NCBI RefSeq assembly: GCF_963169125.1
Contig: NC_084802.1
Coordinates: 26,045,107-26,109,106 of the forward strand
Direction of reading: 5' to 3'
Source of the DNA: Humulus lupulus
Lineage: Eukaryota > Streptophyta > Magnoliopsida > Rosales > Cannabaceae
DNA length: 64,000 nucleotides
The notes under the pieces are model-generated. The model was not told the DNA's origin. It saw only the letters and a list, made by a program, of their open reading frames with translations, and searched no databases. Below, piece after piece: positions 11,640 through 24,654 of the stretch. The translations under genes and the position numbers were made by a program. Each line of letters begins with the position of its first letter. Position 1 is the first letter of the stretch.

Positions 11640-12102
11640 ACGTCATTTTTAAAATAGGGGAATGCTTTTTTCATTTTCCAAGGAAAATTAAATCTAAGAT
11701 ACATAATTTAGTAAAATACAAGTTATTTTAGTTAGTTTTTTTAAAAGGGTTTTTATTAGTTTGATAGTAGATAATTTTTTTAATAAATTTTATTAGTTTG
11801 ATAGTAGATATTTTTTTTAATAAATTATGTTGATACAATTCAGTATCCAAAATTAAAAATAATGATAATATATGTATATATTAAAATATAACGATTATAA
11901 GAGATGTAATAATTTTTTCATATTCATATGTAAATATTAAATCTAATTCTTTTATAACACTATTTTCGTCTAAACATATAGTTTAGTAGTGTAGAGATTA
12001 TTTATTTACATTTCTTCCATTTTAGAAGTTTCTATGAACTAGGAGTGAACATTTGACCTGCAAAATCTGAAAATTCGCTTGACCCGCAACCCTAAAACCC
12101 GT
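11640..12102. other. AT-rich spacer with a short direct duplication and an hAT-like end
   Basis: About 46 bp containing TTTATTAGTTTGATAGTAGA occurs twice in direct orientation (about 11754 and 11798). The segment 12001-12039 resembles 52922-52962 downstream of the full eIF4G gene. TAGGAGTGAACA at 12040 resembles the start of the hAT-type MITE at 36798 (TAGGGGTGAGCA), so 12040-12102 may be the cut-off end of such an element. No gene is visible. Confidence 0.45.
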
Positions 12103-12897
12103 TGTAATGTCCTGGATAGCCAAGACCATTACATTCTGTATTTTAAATAGTGCAGGACTTGCTAATCAAGTCATTTAGACATAAACGTGTTACTAAGGTA
12201 ATTAACGGGTTAGGGTTAAAAGATTTTGATCATAAAGTAGTTGTTTTTCATTAAAAAGTAAGAGTTTGTACACGAGATCTAACCAAGGTGTTTACAAGGA
12301 AATTACAACCCTCAAAATAATTACAACTGAAGCCAGTCTGAGTGGAAAAATACAATTTGGCTCTAGTCCCTGTCAATCCCTCAGCCATGGCGGTCGAGCA
12401 GCTGCTGATGTACACACCGCCCCTAAAGCTCTCCAACTCACGGCTGGTCAAGCTTCCCCTTTCCCTTCTCTGCACTACGTAGCACCTGTGAGCCAAGACT
12501 TAGCAAGAAAACTTAATTCACAAATACAAACGAACAACAATATATAAACTGTACACTTAAATCGTTCAATTCAATAACAACAGGTCACAATCAATAAGCT
12601 AGGCAACAATAATAATAATCTGCTCAGTTCAACATATAATTCAATCATAACATTTAGCACAGTGAGTCAAGTGCAAATAGGTATTTCTGTTTATTTAGGA
12701 ACGTTCAGGCCCGACGCCCTTAGGCCGAGCCCTTTGGTTATTTAGCTGACCCCGACACGCTTAGACCGGGCTGCGTTCAACACACTTAACATCAGTCCCG
12801 ACTCCCTTAGGCTGGACTTTCAAATCAAATATAACAAATAATTAGATTGCGCACAATCGATTGCAGCACAAACAAGCATGCCTATCTAGATATACTC
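12103..12897 (-). mobile_element. Gypsy LTR remnant, left part, split by the Tat element
   Basis: Read on the minus strand this ends in GGACATTACA (12112-12103), a typical gypsy LTR terminus. It shares the passage around 12390-12520 with the solo LTR at 26493-28833 (compare 26780-26900: the 'tgtacacaccnccn' and 'cagcaagaaaac' stretches). The other part continues after the Tat insertion at 34898-35301; the TACTC duplication joins the two. Short open frames here (for example 12251-12496) are not real genes. Confidence 0.6.
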
Positions 12898-13662
12898 TGT
12901 ACGCCCTGTTTTTCCCACGGGCTGATTAGCAGGCCGAGCTTCGGACTAATCATGGTTAGTCCGTAAACATCCCCCAGGTCGGAGCTCCTGTCTTGAGGTC
13001 GTACCCCCCTTAGCTCGAGGAATCCTCAAGGACTCGCCAAGACTCCCAAGACTGGAGCAAGGAATCGGAAGGCCGAAGGTCGGGTCAGATGCACAGCTCG
13101 TGGTACGAGCTGGATATGGAGGCTATGACCCCTTGTAAAGTCAACACACGCAAGATAAACGTGCATATATCTGACATCACGTGTTCGATATCTCCCTGAC
13201 TTCTCGGACACGCTGCAAGAACGTGCGTGTTCAGACACCCACGGCTGGGTTGAGCCGTGCGGCCCATTATCTCCTTACCCATCGATTTGACCATACTTAT
13301 GTGTCAGGTTTAGGAATTAATCATGAATGTCACAGAGTTGATATGACAAATAAGAAGGTCACGGGATGACCTCCTTACCAACTTCCAGGTGCCTTCTCCT
13401 ATAAATATGGAGACCCTGGGAGTTGATAAGGGTTGGGAAAAAATAGTCTCTGGAGAGATATACTTTGTAACCAAATACCCAGAATATATCAATAATATTG
13501 ACTAGTGGAGTAGAAGGATTTTAACCTTTGAACCACTTAAAAACGTGTCTTGAGTCACCTATTTCATTCACTAAGATCTTATATCTGTTACAGTTCTACA
13601 TTCAGCGCTAATCCCTTCCTCTCTTTCTCTTAATTACCTGTTGCCGAAGAACCGCGTCAACA
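12898..13662 (+). repeat. 5' LTR of the Tat element
   Basis: TGTACG...TCAACA, 765 bp, about 98.7% identical by eye to 34134-34897. A plant-type TATA box, TATAAATA, lies at 13400-13407 and is kept in the 3' copy at 34636-34643. It is the likely core promoter of the genomic RNA. Confidence 0.95.
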
Positions 13663-13690
13663 GTTTGGTGCTTTCATTGAGAGCAAGTTC
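13663..13690 (+). other. Primer-binding-site region of the Tat element
   Basis: The bases just after the 5' LTR (GTTTGGTGCTTTCATTGAGA) are where the tRNA primer binding site must lie. The priming tRNA cannot be named with confidence; it is not the initiator-Met site seen in the nested chromovirus. Confidence 0.5.
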
Positions 13691-13717
13691 GATTAGTGCT
13701 GCTGCAAACATCCAACT

Positions 13718-15251
13718 ATGGTGACTACTCGATCCAGGCATGGCAACGAGATAGAACAACATGATGGGCAGGAGGCTCAGCATACCGCCATCCCTGATGA
13801 ACAAATTCCTGAAGTCCAGCAGCGGCCAGGAAAGCAGTCGGCGGGCCAAGACGATACTGGTAGTTCGGCGCCCCGGCCACCTAATCCGAACCCGTGTTAT
13901 TATACTATGGTGGAGATGGAGAACGCTCAGCTGAGGAGCCAGTTAGCAACAGCTAGTCAGCAAATCCAGGATATCCTGGCTCAACTACCCCCTCTCACAA
14001 CCAACGTTAACATTGGAGAGAGGCAAGGTGAGTCTCCTAAGTCTCGCCGGGGTAATCGGTCCAGGCATAGCCATTCGGATAGACTTCCAGCAGCCAACTC
14101 CACCCCTTCATCGCACCATCGAGACGCAAACTTCGGGGAAATGCCTGGGACTGGACAACGGCAGTACAGCCGTTCGATTAGGACGTCGACTCCTAGCTCT
14201 CAACCATCCTCGAGGACGTCCAGGAGAGCTCAAGGAAATTCCCGAAGGAGATCCGGGGAGGGCCCGCGACGTCAGCCTATCCAGCCGGAGTCATTGGACC
14301 GGCAGTCGCCGGAGTGATCTCTCTGGAGGAGACCTGCGTCAGCGATTAAGTTCGGCACAAAGTCAACAGACCACCCAGGGAGGCGACCTTTGGGATCACC
14401 TCAACTCTCACAGAGAGGGTCGAGCTAGAGATGGTAGTCAGGCTCGCTCGGGGGGGGCCCGATCCAAAGTACGTAACGGAGGGAATGTCCCAAACAACCT
14501 ATCTCAAGATAGGAGGGGCAATAACCCACCTAATATGTACAATGGATCCGGAGCTGTTGAGCAGCCCCGGAATAACCAAGGATCTCAGGACCAAACCCTC
14601 GAGCGCCTAACTCAGATGGAGGAATTGATGAGGAAGCTCCTATCAGAAAAAGAAAAAGACGAATATGATTCGGGAGACGAGATGGAACTCTTCGCCCCCA
14701 ACATAGCAGCGACGGCATACCCATCTGGCTTCCGTATGCCTCACTTGTCGAAGTTCAACGGGGACGGAGATCCGTCGGACCATTTAGGGATGTTCAACAC
14801 CCTAATGATGGCCCATAATATTGGCCCAGAGCTGAGATGCTTGATCTTCCCCTCCACACTGATCGGACCTGCCAGACAGTGGTTCAAGCAAAGTAAAAGA
14901 CAATCGATCAGCTCCTGGAAGACCTTCTCAGCTGACTTCAAAAGGGCATTCCACGCCTCCCAGGCCGCCTGTGTTCAGGCCGACTCCCTGGCCAATGTGA
15001 GATAGCAGCCCGGCGAGACACTGAAGGCCTACCTGAGCAGATTCGCGAACTTCGCTGCCCGAGCTAGGGACGCGGATGAAAGCTCCAAGCTCATGGCCAT
15101 GAGAACCGGAATACTTGTTGGAGGAGATCTTTGGAAGGATATACAAAAGAAGGGATTCAGTTCGGTCAACGAATTCCTTAATAGAGCCCAAGAATGGATA
15201 AATTTGGAAGAAGTCAAAGCCTCAGCCACGGGAACCAGCCAGGTTCCCGAG
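13718..15251 (+). pseudogene. Tat gag, N-terminal part, frameshifted and interrupted
   Basis: The frame opens at ATG 13718 (MVTTRSRHGNE) and encodes an Arg/Ser/Pro-rich disordered region to a stop at 14315-14317. Gag continues in another frame (open 14013-15005), so a small indel lies near 14300. The second part has the Retrotrans_gag core: FNGDGDPSDHL near 14755 and LIGPARQWFKQ near 14862. An in-frame TAG at 15003-15005 interrupts the core; the frame then reads on to 15251, where the chromovirus is inserted. Gag resumes at 21182. The protein would form the virus-like particle that packages the element's RNA. Confidence 0.85.
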
Positions 15252-15865
15252 TGTCACGGGCCGGCTATTTGAGTATTCCAACTAGACGGAACGTGCGGCA
15301 CTTGCAGACTCTTCAAGCTAGCAAGTCAGCCTACAACACACACCTACAGGCAAACAAACTCAGCGGTTAGCCACATACACATCTCGGACATGCAACGGGC
15401 GATAACGAAGTATGAGCAAGCACAAAGCAAGTCATTCCTAGGAACGTCCACACAACACAAAGCACACAACAAGGCAAGTGGCACACAATGGCCCAACGAA
15501 GGTAACAAACAAGTAACACATAAGCAACAAGGACGCACACAGGGACAAGTATGGATAAATGTTATTTCATTAATATATAGCCTTGATAGGGCAAGGGAGT
15601 ACACAGCTTTGGCCCCTATCTGCTGATGGCCATGGTGCTTCTCTAAGTCACCAGGTCACCTCCCCCTAAGGAGCCTTCTAGGGAAATAAAGTCTTCCCAG
15701 GAACATATATGATTTTTGTCTGGGAAACATATGCAATATTACAAAACTGCCACTACCCTATCCCATGAGGTTGCTTGGTGCAAGACTTGACTAATGATCA
15801 AGCACCAAGGCATGCTCATTACAAAATGGCCCCATGTGGGTGTGCCAAAGGGGCAGCACGCCACA
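15252..15865 (-). repeat. 3' LTR of the chromovirus
   Basis: 614 bp, matching 20563-21176 with eight visible substitutions. It is adjacent to the polypurine tract on its internal side and to the CCGAG duplication on its external side. Confidence 0.95.
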
Positions 15866-15876
15866 CTCTCCCCCAC

Positions 15877-18800
15877 TTAATCTTTCGGCGCCCTCGACGA
15901 AGTAGCTTGTAGATCTTCAATCTTCTGCGTGAGCTTCTTCAAGTCTTCCGCCCTTTCCCAGCTGATTTCTTCATCAGCGAGCCCCTTCCATTTTACCAGA
16001 TATTCCTTATGCTTTTTACGGTCAGTGGTGACCGTTCTTTCCGCCAGGATTTCTTCAGGTTGACGCTTGCTCCTTGGCTGAACACTGACTCCTCCTCTGG
16101 TTGACTGGTTGCGCTCTGGATTGGCTGGATCTTCATGATACGGCTTCAAGTTGCTGACGTGAAGGACTGGGTGTATCTTCATCCAAGCGGGTAGGTCGAC
16201 TTTGTATGAAGTTAGGCCAACTTTTGAGATGACTGAGACTGGACCCTCGTACTTGCAGACGAGTCTGATGTCTTTGTCCCCTCGGAATCTCAACTGTTCG
16301 GGCCGCAGCTTGATTAACACTAAGTCACCTGCTTTGAACTCCAGTGGTCTGTGCTTCTGATCTGCCCACTTCTTCATTCTTCTTGAGGCTTTCTCTAGAT
16401 AAGCTCGGGCAATCTCTGTTGTCTTCTTCCAGTCTTTGGTGAAGTGAAAGGCTCGCGGGTTCCGACCGCGATATTCGTCCACTGTGTGGGGTAACAGTGG
16501 TTGCTGTCCATTAACAACTTCAAAAGGGCTCTTATTCGACGAAGAACTCTTTTGAGAGTTGAAACAAAATTAAGCTACATCGAGTAGTTGCGGCCAATTC
16601 TTCTGATTGGCATTGACAAAGTGGCGCAAGTACTCTTCTAACATCCCGTTGAATCTTTATGTCTGCCCATCTGTCTGCGGATGGTAGCTCGAGGAAATAT
16701 TCAGTTGTGACCCCAAGAGATTGAATAATTCGGACCAAAACGTCCCCGTGAATCTTCCATCTCGGTCACTGACTATGTTCTGGGGCACTCCCCAATATTT
16801 GACAATATGTTTGAAAAATTTTCTGGCTGTCTCTTCTGCCGAACAGTACTTCGACACTGGGATGAATGTTGCATACTTCGAGAATCTATCCACGACCACC
16901 AAGATCGCACTTAAATCTCCTGTCTTCGGAAGGCTGGTGATAAAGTCAAGCGACACGCTCTCCCACGGTCGGCTTGGGACTCGCAAGGGCTCCAACAACC
17001 CAGGTGTCTTGTTCCTATTGACCTTGTCTTGTTGGCAGACCAGACAGGTCTTGGTGTACTCCACTACATCGTCCCGCATTTGTGGCCAGTAGTATCCCTG
17101 CTTCAAGAGGGCATGGGTTCTCTGCCACCCTGGATGGCCTACCCACAGAGTGTCATGACACTCGCTTAGTAATGTCCTTCACAAATCTCCAGCTTTTGGA
17201 ACATACAAGCGCCCCCCTTTAGCCCACAGAAGGTCATCCTCCACCCAGAACTGGCGAGTCTTGCCTTCTTTTACGAGCTTCAGGATGGTCCTGACAACTG
17301 GGTCTTTCTCTAGGTTTTCTTTAATGCGTTCCTTGAGTGGAGTGTTCACCACGCTAGCCGATAAACTAGCCATGATCTTTAGAGTCGCCAACTCCGCTTT
17401 GCGACTCAAGGCGTCAGCTGCCTGGTTCAAGCGTCCTGCCCTGTGCTCAAAACGGAAGTCGAATTCCGCCACAAACTCCTGCCATCGAGCCTGCTTAGGG
17501 GTCAGCTTCGGCTGAGTAAGGAAATGACTCACAGCTGCATTATCCGTCTTCACCACAAACTTTGACCCCAGCAAGTAATGCCTCCACACTCGCAAGCAAT
17601 GTATAACTGCGAGGAGCTCCTTCTCCTGGGCAGTATACCTCCTCTCAGCTTCAGACAGCTTGCGACTTTCGTATGCAACCGGGTGGTCCTCTTGTACTAG
17701 TACCCCTCCCAGAGCATAATCTGATGCATCTGTCTGTACTTCGAAGGGCTTGCTAATAGTTGGCAAGGCAAGAACAGGATCCTTCATCATGGCTTCTTTC
17801 AAACTCCTGAACGCTTCAGCACACTTGTCAGTCCACGCCCAAGTCACACCCTTTTTCAGAAGCTCGGTCAAGGGTGTCGCCCTTCTTGAGTAGCCGTCCA
17901 CAAATCGTCTATAGTAGTTGGCTAGGCCCAAGAAGGAGCGGAGTTCTTTCACGTTTGTGGGGGCTTTCCATTCCTGGATTGCCCTCACCTTCTCCAGATC
18001 CATACGAATACGGCCACGTTCCACCACGTGGCCTAAGAACTTGATGCTCTCCTGTGCGAACGAGCATTTCTCTCGCTTCACATATAGCTGGTTCTCTCTC
18101 AACTTCTGAAACACTTGAGCCAAGTGTTCTTGATGCTCTTCAATCGAGGCGCTATAAACCACGATGTCATCCAAGTACACCACCACGAACTTATCTAGAT
18201 ACTCGTGGAATACTTGGTTCATTAGTGTGCAGAAGGTAGCAGGTGCATTTGTCAACCCAAACGGCATTACTCGAAACTCAAATGCTCCGTATCGAGTAAC
18301 ACACGTAGTCTTTGGTTCATCCCCATCTGCAATCCTCACCTGATAATAGCCCGATCTCAAGTCCAACTTCGTGAAGTATTTGGCTCCACTTAGCTGGTCG
18401 AACAAATCAGCGATTAGAGGAATGGGGTATGTGTTGCGAACTGTCACCTTATTGAGAGCCCTATAGTCGATGCACAGTCTCAAGCTCCCATCGTGCTTCT
18501 TCTGGAATAGCACCGGTGCGCCATATGGTGCCTTCGATGGTCTGATGAAGCCTGCCTCCAATAGCTCTTTTAATTGCTTCCTCAATTCTTCTAGCTCAGG
18601 GGGTGCCATTCTGTATGGCGCTTTTGTTGGAGGTTTCGCCCCGGGCACCAGCTCTATCTGGTGATCAATCCCCCTCTTTGGTGGCAAGGCTTTGGGTAGT
18701 TTATCTGGCATCACATCCCCATACACCTTTAAGACCCTCGTAATTTCTAGTGGAACAATTTCTTCCACTACTTCTTCGAACACGGTGGGTACAGCTACAT

Positions 18801-20517
18801 AAGTGAGCTCTTGCTTCCTCACACCCTTCTTGAACTGTAAAGCTGATAGAAGCTTCACAGCAGGGGGTGGTTTCACCTTTGCAGGTACCATTGAAGGAGT
18901 CTCTCCCATTATGAGTAAGCTTCCAGTGGCAGGAATTGGAATGGCACCTTTCTCGGTTAGAAAGTCCATTCCCAAAACTACATCGAAGTCGTCCATATGG
19001 ACGACCACCAAATCAGTTTGTCCTTCCCACGTGTCGATTTTCACTTTTACCCCTTTAGCCACACCAGTTGTGGCCAAGGCTTTGGAGTTGACCGCCTTCA
19101 TGCGGCCTGCATCTTTCTCCAGCTTTAGTCCCAGTCGCTTTGCTTCGAGTTCAGAGATGAAGTTGTGGGTGGCGCCAGTATCAATCATCACGCTTTTGGC
19201 AAGCTTGCCATTGATAGCGGCATCCACGAACATTAGCCCTTTCCCCAGGGTCTTCTTCCCTTTCTCGCCATGCTTCTTGAGAGCGTTCAACAGGCGGACA
19301 GCGCCCATGTGCGCGTACTCTTCTTCTTCCTCTTCTCCTTCACCCTGTTGTTCTTGGCCGATGAGGGCATTCAGCTTGCCCCAGAATTGGCAAACTGCCG
19401 ACTTGTGTGGGCCTTTGCAAATCCAACAAGCTAGCGGCTTCTTCCCTACAGCAGCATCTGTCCCACTGGAAGAATTGGACTCAGCTGTCCTCTTCTCTCC
19501 CCCACTCTTACCCTGCCAGGACTTCCCAGACTTCTTACTCCCGGCGCTACTTGAGCTGGCTGGAGGGGTAGCCCTTTTCGGCAGGCTACTCTCTGGAGTG
19601 TAGTCTGTTAAGCGTTCGGCAGCAGCTTGAGCGGTGGCCAGATCGGTCACCCGCTGTCTTTGAAGTTCTTGCTTAGCCCACAGTTTCAATCCCTCGAGGA
19701 AGCAGAAGAGCCTGTCCACTTCGGACATGTCTTTAATATTGAGCATCAGTCCCGAAAATCTCTTTACATACTCTTGGACTGTCCCGACTTGTTTAAGCTC
19801 TCGCAACTGGCGACGAGCTATGTAAGCTACATTTTCTGGCAGAAACTGCGTCTTTTATTCCCTCTTCAGGTCCGCCCAAGATGTGATAGTACACCTGCCA
19901 TTCTCTATATCATCATACTTGGTCCTCCACCACACCTTGGCATCCCCCGACAAATACATGGTAGCCATGGCGACCTTTCCATCTTCCGAATCGGCCCGCA
20001 CGACTCTAAAGTAATGTTCCATGTCAAAGAGGAAATTCTCCAAATCCTTTGCATCTCTGGCCCCATTATAGGGCCTCGGCTCGGGTACTTTGGCTCGGCC
20101 ATATTCCATACCTATCGGCCCTGTTGCAGGGGCATTCCCAACCGCTCGCATGGTCAGGTTTACCTTGGCAGATAGCTCAGCCATTTCTTCTCTGAGCACA
20201 CCGACTGCCTCCCTGCAATCTTCCGTCGTGTCATTTATTGAAACTTCTTGTTCCTTTAGCATGCGCTCCACTGCCGTGATGCGCTCTTCCCACCGAGGGG
20301 AAACAGAAGTACTTGTTGGAGTGTTTCTTTTCTCCAACGCGATAATTCTGGATAGAAGAACATCATTCTCCTTCTCCAACGCAGCTATGCGATTGTTTGC
20401 ATCAGACGAACCCGAGTCCTGACTTGCAGAGGAAAGATCCCTGACCCTCTCGTCCAGGCCATCTAGTTCCCCTACTCGCTTCTCAAGAGCTTCGATCCTC
20501 TGAGTGTTGCTCACCAT
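15877..20517 (-). pseudogene. Chromovirus Gag-Pol with four in-frame nonsense codons
   Basis: Translation would start at ATG 20517 (MVSNTQRIEALEKRV), giving a coiled-coil-rich Gag, then a zinc knuckle [13 protein letters not shown] (near 19430), a protease DTGATHNF (near 19175), RT with YLDD (near 18170) and RNase H ([11 protein letters not shown] near 17740). An integrase with an HHCC region near 17080 and the D,D,E core near 17000-16680 follows, then a C-terminal chromodomain with EYLVKWKGLADEEISWE (near 15950-16000). All parts share one reading frame. Only four stop codons break it: TAA 19855-19857, TGA 17179-17181, TAA near 16657 and TAA near 16571. No frameshift was found. Chromodomains are thought to direct integration to heterochromatin; here the element sits in another retrotransposon. 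Confidence 0.92.
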
Positions 20518-20547
20518 AGTGTGTTTTTGCCAAGCGCTTTCTAACTT

Positions 20548-20560
20548 GGCTCTGATACCA
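20548..20560 (-). other. Primer binding site for initiator tRNA-Met
   Basis: The minus strand reads TGGTATCAGAGCC, the standard plant retroelement site complementary to the 3' end of tRNA-iMet, two bases inside the 5' LTR. Confidence 0.92.
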
Positions 20561-20562
20561 AC

Positions 20563-21176
20563 TGTCACGGGCCGGCTATTTGGGTATTCCAACTAGACGG
20601 AACGTGCGGCACTTGCAGAATCTTCAAGCTAGCAAGTTAGCCTACAACACACACCTACAGGCAAACAAACTCAGCGGTTAGCCACATACACATCTCGGAC
20701 ATGCAACGGGCGATAACGAAGTATGAGCAAGCACAAAGCAAGTCATTCCTAGGAACGTCCACACAACACAAAGAACACAACAAGGCAAGTGGCACACAAT
20801 GGCCCAACGAAGGTAACAAACAAGTAACACATAAGCAACAAGGACGCACACAGGGACAAGTATGGATAAATGTTATTTCATTAATATATAGCCTTGATAG
20901 GGCAAGGGAGTACACAGCTTTAGCCCCTATCTGCTGATGGCCATGGTGCTTCCCTAAGTCACCAGGTCACCTCCCCCTAAGGAGCCTTCTAGGGAAATAA
21001 AGTCTTCCCAGGAACATATATGATTTTTGTCTGGGAGACATATGCAATATTACAAAACTGCCACTACCCTATCCCATGAGGTTGCTTGGTGCAAGACTTG
21101 ACTAATGATCAAGCACCAAGGCATGCTCATTACAAAATGGCCCCATGTGGGTGTGCCAAAGGGGTAGCACGCCACA
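20563..21176 (-). repeat. 5' LTR of the chromovirus
   Basis: 614 bp, same length as the other LTR. On the minus strand its internal end is followed by the initiator-Met primer binding site. The external end abuts the second CCGAG target copy. Confidence 0.95.
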
Positions 21177-21181
21177 CCGAG

Positions 21182-24100
21182 CAGCCCGCTGGAGTGGGGA
21201 CGGAGGTCGTGGTAGCGACCCCAGACGTCACACAGAATAACCAGCCCGGCGGAAGCAAAAGAAAGGGGAATGGTGAAAACAATCAACACGGCCAAAAGAA
21301 GAATAAGTCTGTAGACAAGTTCAAGCCCGTGTTCACGACATATACCAAACTCACCCAGTCCAGGGAAAGTATCTTCCTCGCCAACTCTACTCGGGTCCCC
21401 TGGAAGAGGCCGGAACCATTGAAAAACCATAAGGGAAAGAGAGACACTTCCAAATTCTGCCGTTTTCATAACGACGTCGGACACAATACCGACGATTGCA
21501 GGCATCTCAAAGATGAGATAGAGACTCTCATCCGAGCAGGCCCCTTGGCTCAATACTCACGGAAAAGGGTCCCAGCGAGTCGGCCTGCTCCAGACGCCCC
21601 AGCCAGTCAGCCCGGGACTCGGATAGATCAGGACGTCCCTCCTCCCGTGGTCGGAGGAGAGATATCCACCAACTCTAGAGGCCCGCACATGGCTGGCACG
21701 AGCAGAGGCGCCCAGAAGAGATACGTGAATGAACTAAAAGCTCACAACGGAGTGGAGTTCGTCCCGGAGCAGCATCAGTCAAAACAGCAACGGTTAGAGA
21801 AGCAACCGATCACTTTTACGGAGGAAGATGCAGGCCATGTCCAGTTCCCTCACAATGATCCCTTGGTTGTAGCAGTCCAGCTCGCCAACCGGAAAGTAAG
21901 AAGGGTGCTGATAGACAATGGGAGTTCGGTGAACCTTTTATTCCGATCCACCTTAGAGAAGATGGGTCTGACTGTCGCCGATCTTAAGGCAACCTCCATG
22001 ATGCTGTATGGCTTTTCGGGAGAAGGATCAGCAGCGATAGGGACAATCGAGCTGGTGATCACCCTAGGAGAAGAGTCTCGGACAGTCTCTAAACTACTCG
22101 AGTTCGTGGTCATTGACTGCTCCGCGGCCTACAACGCCATTTTGGGCCGACCTACACTCATAGCTTTCGAGGCTATCACTTCCATTCGACACCTCGCCAT
22201 GAAATTCCCTACTTCAACAGGAATCTGCACCATCAAGGGCGATTAGCTCGCTGCCAAGGAATGCTACAGCATCTCCATGAAGGGAAAATCTAAACCCGGG
22301 CAGCTAGCTATGGCCATTCTGAGTGAAGAGGAATCCCAGGAACCCTTGGCGGCTCCTGAGATTGAAAAACCTCAAAACGCGAAGGGGGAAAGTGTCGCCC
22401 TTAGTGGGGACATTGACCCCCGAATAGGCGAAGACAGGTCCGAGCTCCAGGCTATTGAGGAGCTTGAGGAGGTGAACCTTGATCCACAAAATCCATCATG
22501 GATGGTCAAGCTCGGGAAAAACCTCTGTAGCAAGAGGAAGACGGAACTGATTACGTTTCTCCGGGCTAATTTAGATGTATTCGCATGGTCGCACGAGGAC
22601 ATGGTAGGGATTAGCCCGAGTGTTATCATGCACACGCTCCACCTGGATAAAAGCGTTCCTGCCAAGTCTCAGAAGCAAAGACGTCTAGGAACGACCCGAG
22701 CTAAAGCCCTAGAAGAAGAAGTGTCCCGACTCAAAAAATGTGGCTTTATCCGTGAAGACAAATTTTCGATTTGGGTCGCCAACCCCGTGCTAGTTCCAAA
22801 GCCCAACGGGAAATGGCGGACCTGCATTGACTTCTCCGATCTGAATAAAGCCTTCCCCAAGGATTGTTTTCCACTGCCAAGGATCGATCAACTGGTGGAT
22901 GCCACGGCGAGGCACGAGCTCATGTCCTTTATGGACGCGTACTCAGGCTACAATCAGATCGCGATGAATCCGGCGGACCAGGAACACACCAGCTTCATGA
23001 CCCCGACTAACGTCTATTGCTACAAGGTCATGTCGTTCGGTCTGAAGAATGCCGGAGCTACCTACCAAAGGCTAGTAAACAAAATGTTCGCGGACCAGAT
23101 CGGAAAGAACATGGAAGTGTATGTTGATGACATGCTCGTCAAGTCAAAGACTGCCGACAACCATGTTTCTGACCTGGAAGAATGTTTTAAAATACTACGA
23201 GAATATGGCATGAGGCTCAATCCCCAGAAATGCACTTTTGGTGTCGCATCCGGGAAATTCCTGGGGTTCATAGTTAATACCCGAGGAATCGAAGCAAACC
23301 CCGACAAGATCAGGTCACTGCTCGAGCTTCCTTCACCTAGGTCACGGAAAGATGTCCAGGGCTTGACAGGGAGAGTGGTCGCACTGAACCGGTTTATTTC
23401 TAAGTCAACCGATAAGTGTTTGCCCTTCTACAACAACCTGCTTCGGGGAAACAAGAAGTTTGAATGGACAGTAGAATGCGAAAGCGCATTCCCCGACCTG
23501 AAGGCACATCTGGCTGAACCGCTCGTGCTATCCAAGCCCAAGGCAGGAGAGCCTCTTTTCCTCTACCTGGCCGTCACTGAGGACGCGGCTAGCGCCGTAC
23601 TAGTACGAGAAGAGGACCAAGTCCAGAAGCCAGTCTTTTACATCAGCAAGAGACTCCTCGGGGCAGAATCACGATACCCGCTGATGGAAAAATTGGCGTT
23701 CTGCCTAATCACGGCCTCGTGAAAGCTCAGGCCCTACTTCCAATCTCACTCGGTACACGTCATGACCGATCAACCTCTAAGGCAGGTTTTGCAAAAGCCT
23801 GAAGCATCGGAACGTTTGTTAAAATGGGCGGTCGAACTCAGTCAGTTTGAGATTTTCTATACTCCGCGAACTGCCATAAAAAGTCAGGCCTTGGCCGACT
23901 TTGTGGCAGAATGCGCGGGATTCCAGGAGAATCCAGCGGAGGACTCATCTCAGCTCACCTTGCCCCAATCGTTGTGGAAGATCTTTGTAGATGGTTCATC
24001 CAACGAAAACGGCTCCGGGGCCGGAATCATTATGATATCCCCCGAGGGACATAGGTTCCACTCGGCGCTAAGGTTCGGGTTCAAGGCCTCCAACAACGAG

Positions 24101-24654
24101 GCGGAATACGAAGCTTTGCTGGCCGGCCTAAGGATAGCCAGGGAGTTAAGGGCGAGTTCTGTCCAGTGCTTCAGTGACTCCCAGCTCGTGGTTAACCAGG
24201 TCTTGGGCGAATATCAAGCATGAGGACCCAAGATGGCCGCCTATCTGGCGAAGGTAAAAGCCGAGCTGTCCGCGTTTGGGCGAGGATCGATCGAACAGAT
24301 ACCTCGAGAACAGAACGCCAATGCAGATGCTCTTGCCAAGCTCGCCACCTCGAGAGAGACAAAAACCCTGGGATTGGTGCCAATAGAATTCTTGGAAAAA
24401 CCAAGTATAGAAGGATATCGGGCAGAGGTCGAGATGATCGACGCCAGGCCAACCTGGATAACCCCCATTCTTGAATATCTCGTCGAGGGCAAACTGCCTG
24501 AGGGACATAACGACGCGCGACGAGTCCTATATCATGCTCCGAGATATACGATAGTCGATGGAGTGTTGTACCGACGTAGGCACTCTTTACCTCTCCTCCG
24601 GTGCGTTCTTCCAAGTGAAGCGAAGGCCATCCTGCAGGAAATTCACGAAGGATT
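21182..24654 (+). pseudogene. Tat gag-pol middle part: zinc finger, protease, RT, two RNase H domains, integrase N-terminus
   Basis: The Gag frame resumes after the chromovirus and stays in one frame to 24654. Seen in order: a zinc-finger-like CRFHNDVGHNTDDC (near 21460), protease LIDNGSSVN (21908 onward), and RT with FPLPRIDQLVDA (near 22870) and YVDDM at 23120. Next come a gypsy-type RNase H (about 23460-23930) and a second, archaeal-type RNase H (FVDGSSNENGSGAG near 23983, SDSQLVVNQ near 24175). The start of integrase ends at 24654, where a copia LTR is inserted. Three in-frame stops are present: TAG 22244-22246, TGA 23720-23722 and TGA 24221-24223. The paired RNase H domains support assignment to Tat. 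Confidence 0.92.

Larger units (their letters stand above)
15252..21176 (-). mobile_element. Nearly intact Ty3-gypsy chromovirus nested in the Tat gag
   Basis: Two 614-bp LTRs (15252-15865 and 20563-21176; TGTCACGGG...CGCCACA) are flanked by a perfect CCGAG duplication (15247-15251 and 21177-21181). Eight substitutions between the LTRs (about 1.3%) indicate a recent insertion. On the minus strand the 5' LTR is followed after two bases by TGGTATCAGAGCC (20560-20548), the initiator-Met tRNA primer site. A polypurine tract (GTGGGGGAGAG, near 15866-15876) precedes the 3' LTR. The interior is a single Gag-Pol frame ending in a chromodomain. Clade within chromoviruses is not assigned. Confidence 0.95.

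Noticed and set aside
12251..12547. Overlapping frames of 80-93 codons on both strands
   Set aside because: Part of a gypsy LTR shared with 26780-26900; no protein similarity.
13026..13369. Frames repeated at 34262-34605
   Set aside because: Both sets lie in the two LTRs of the Tat element and have no coding character.
15344..15626. Frames repeated at 20655-20937
   Set aside because: Both lie in the chromovirus LTRs.
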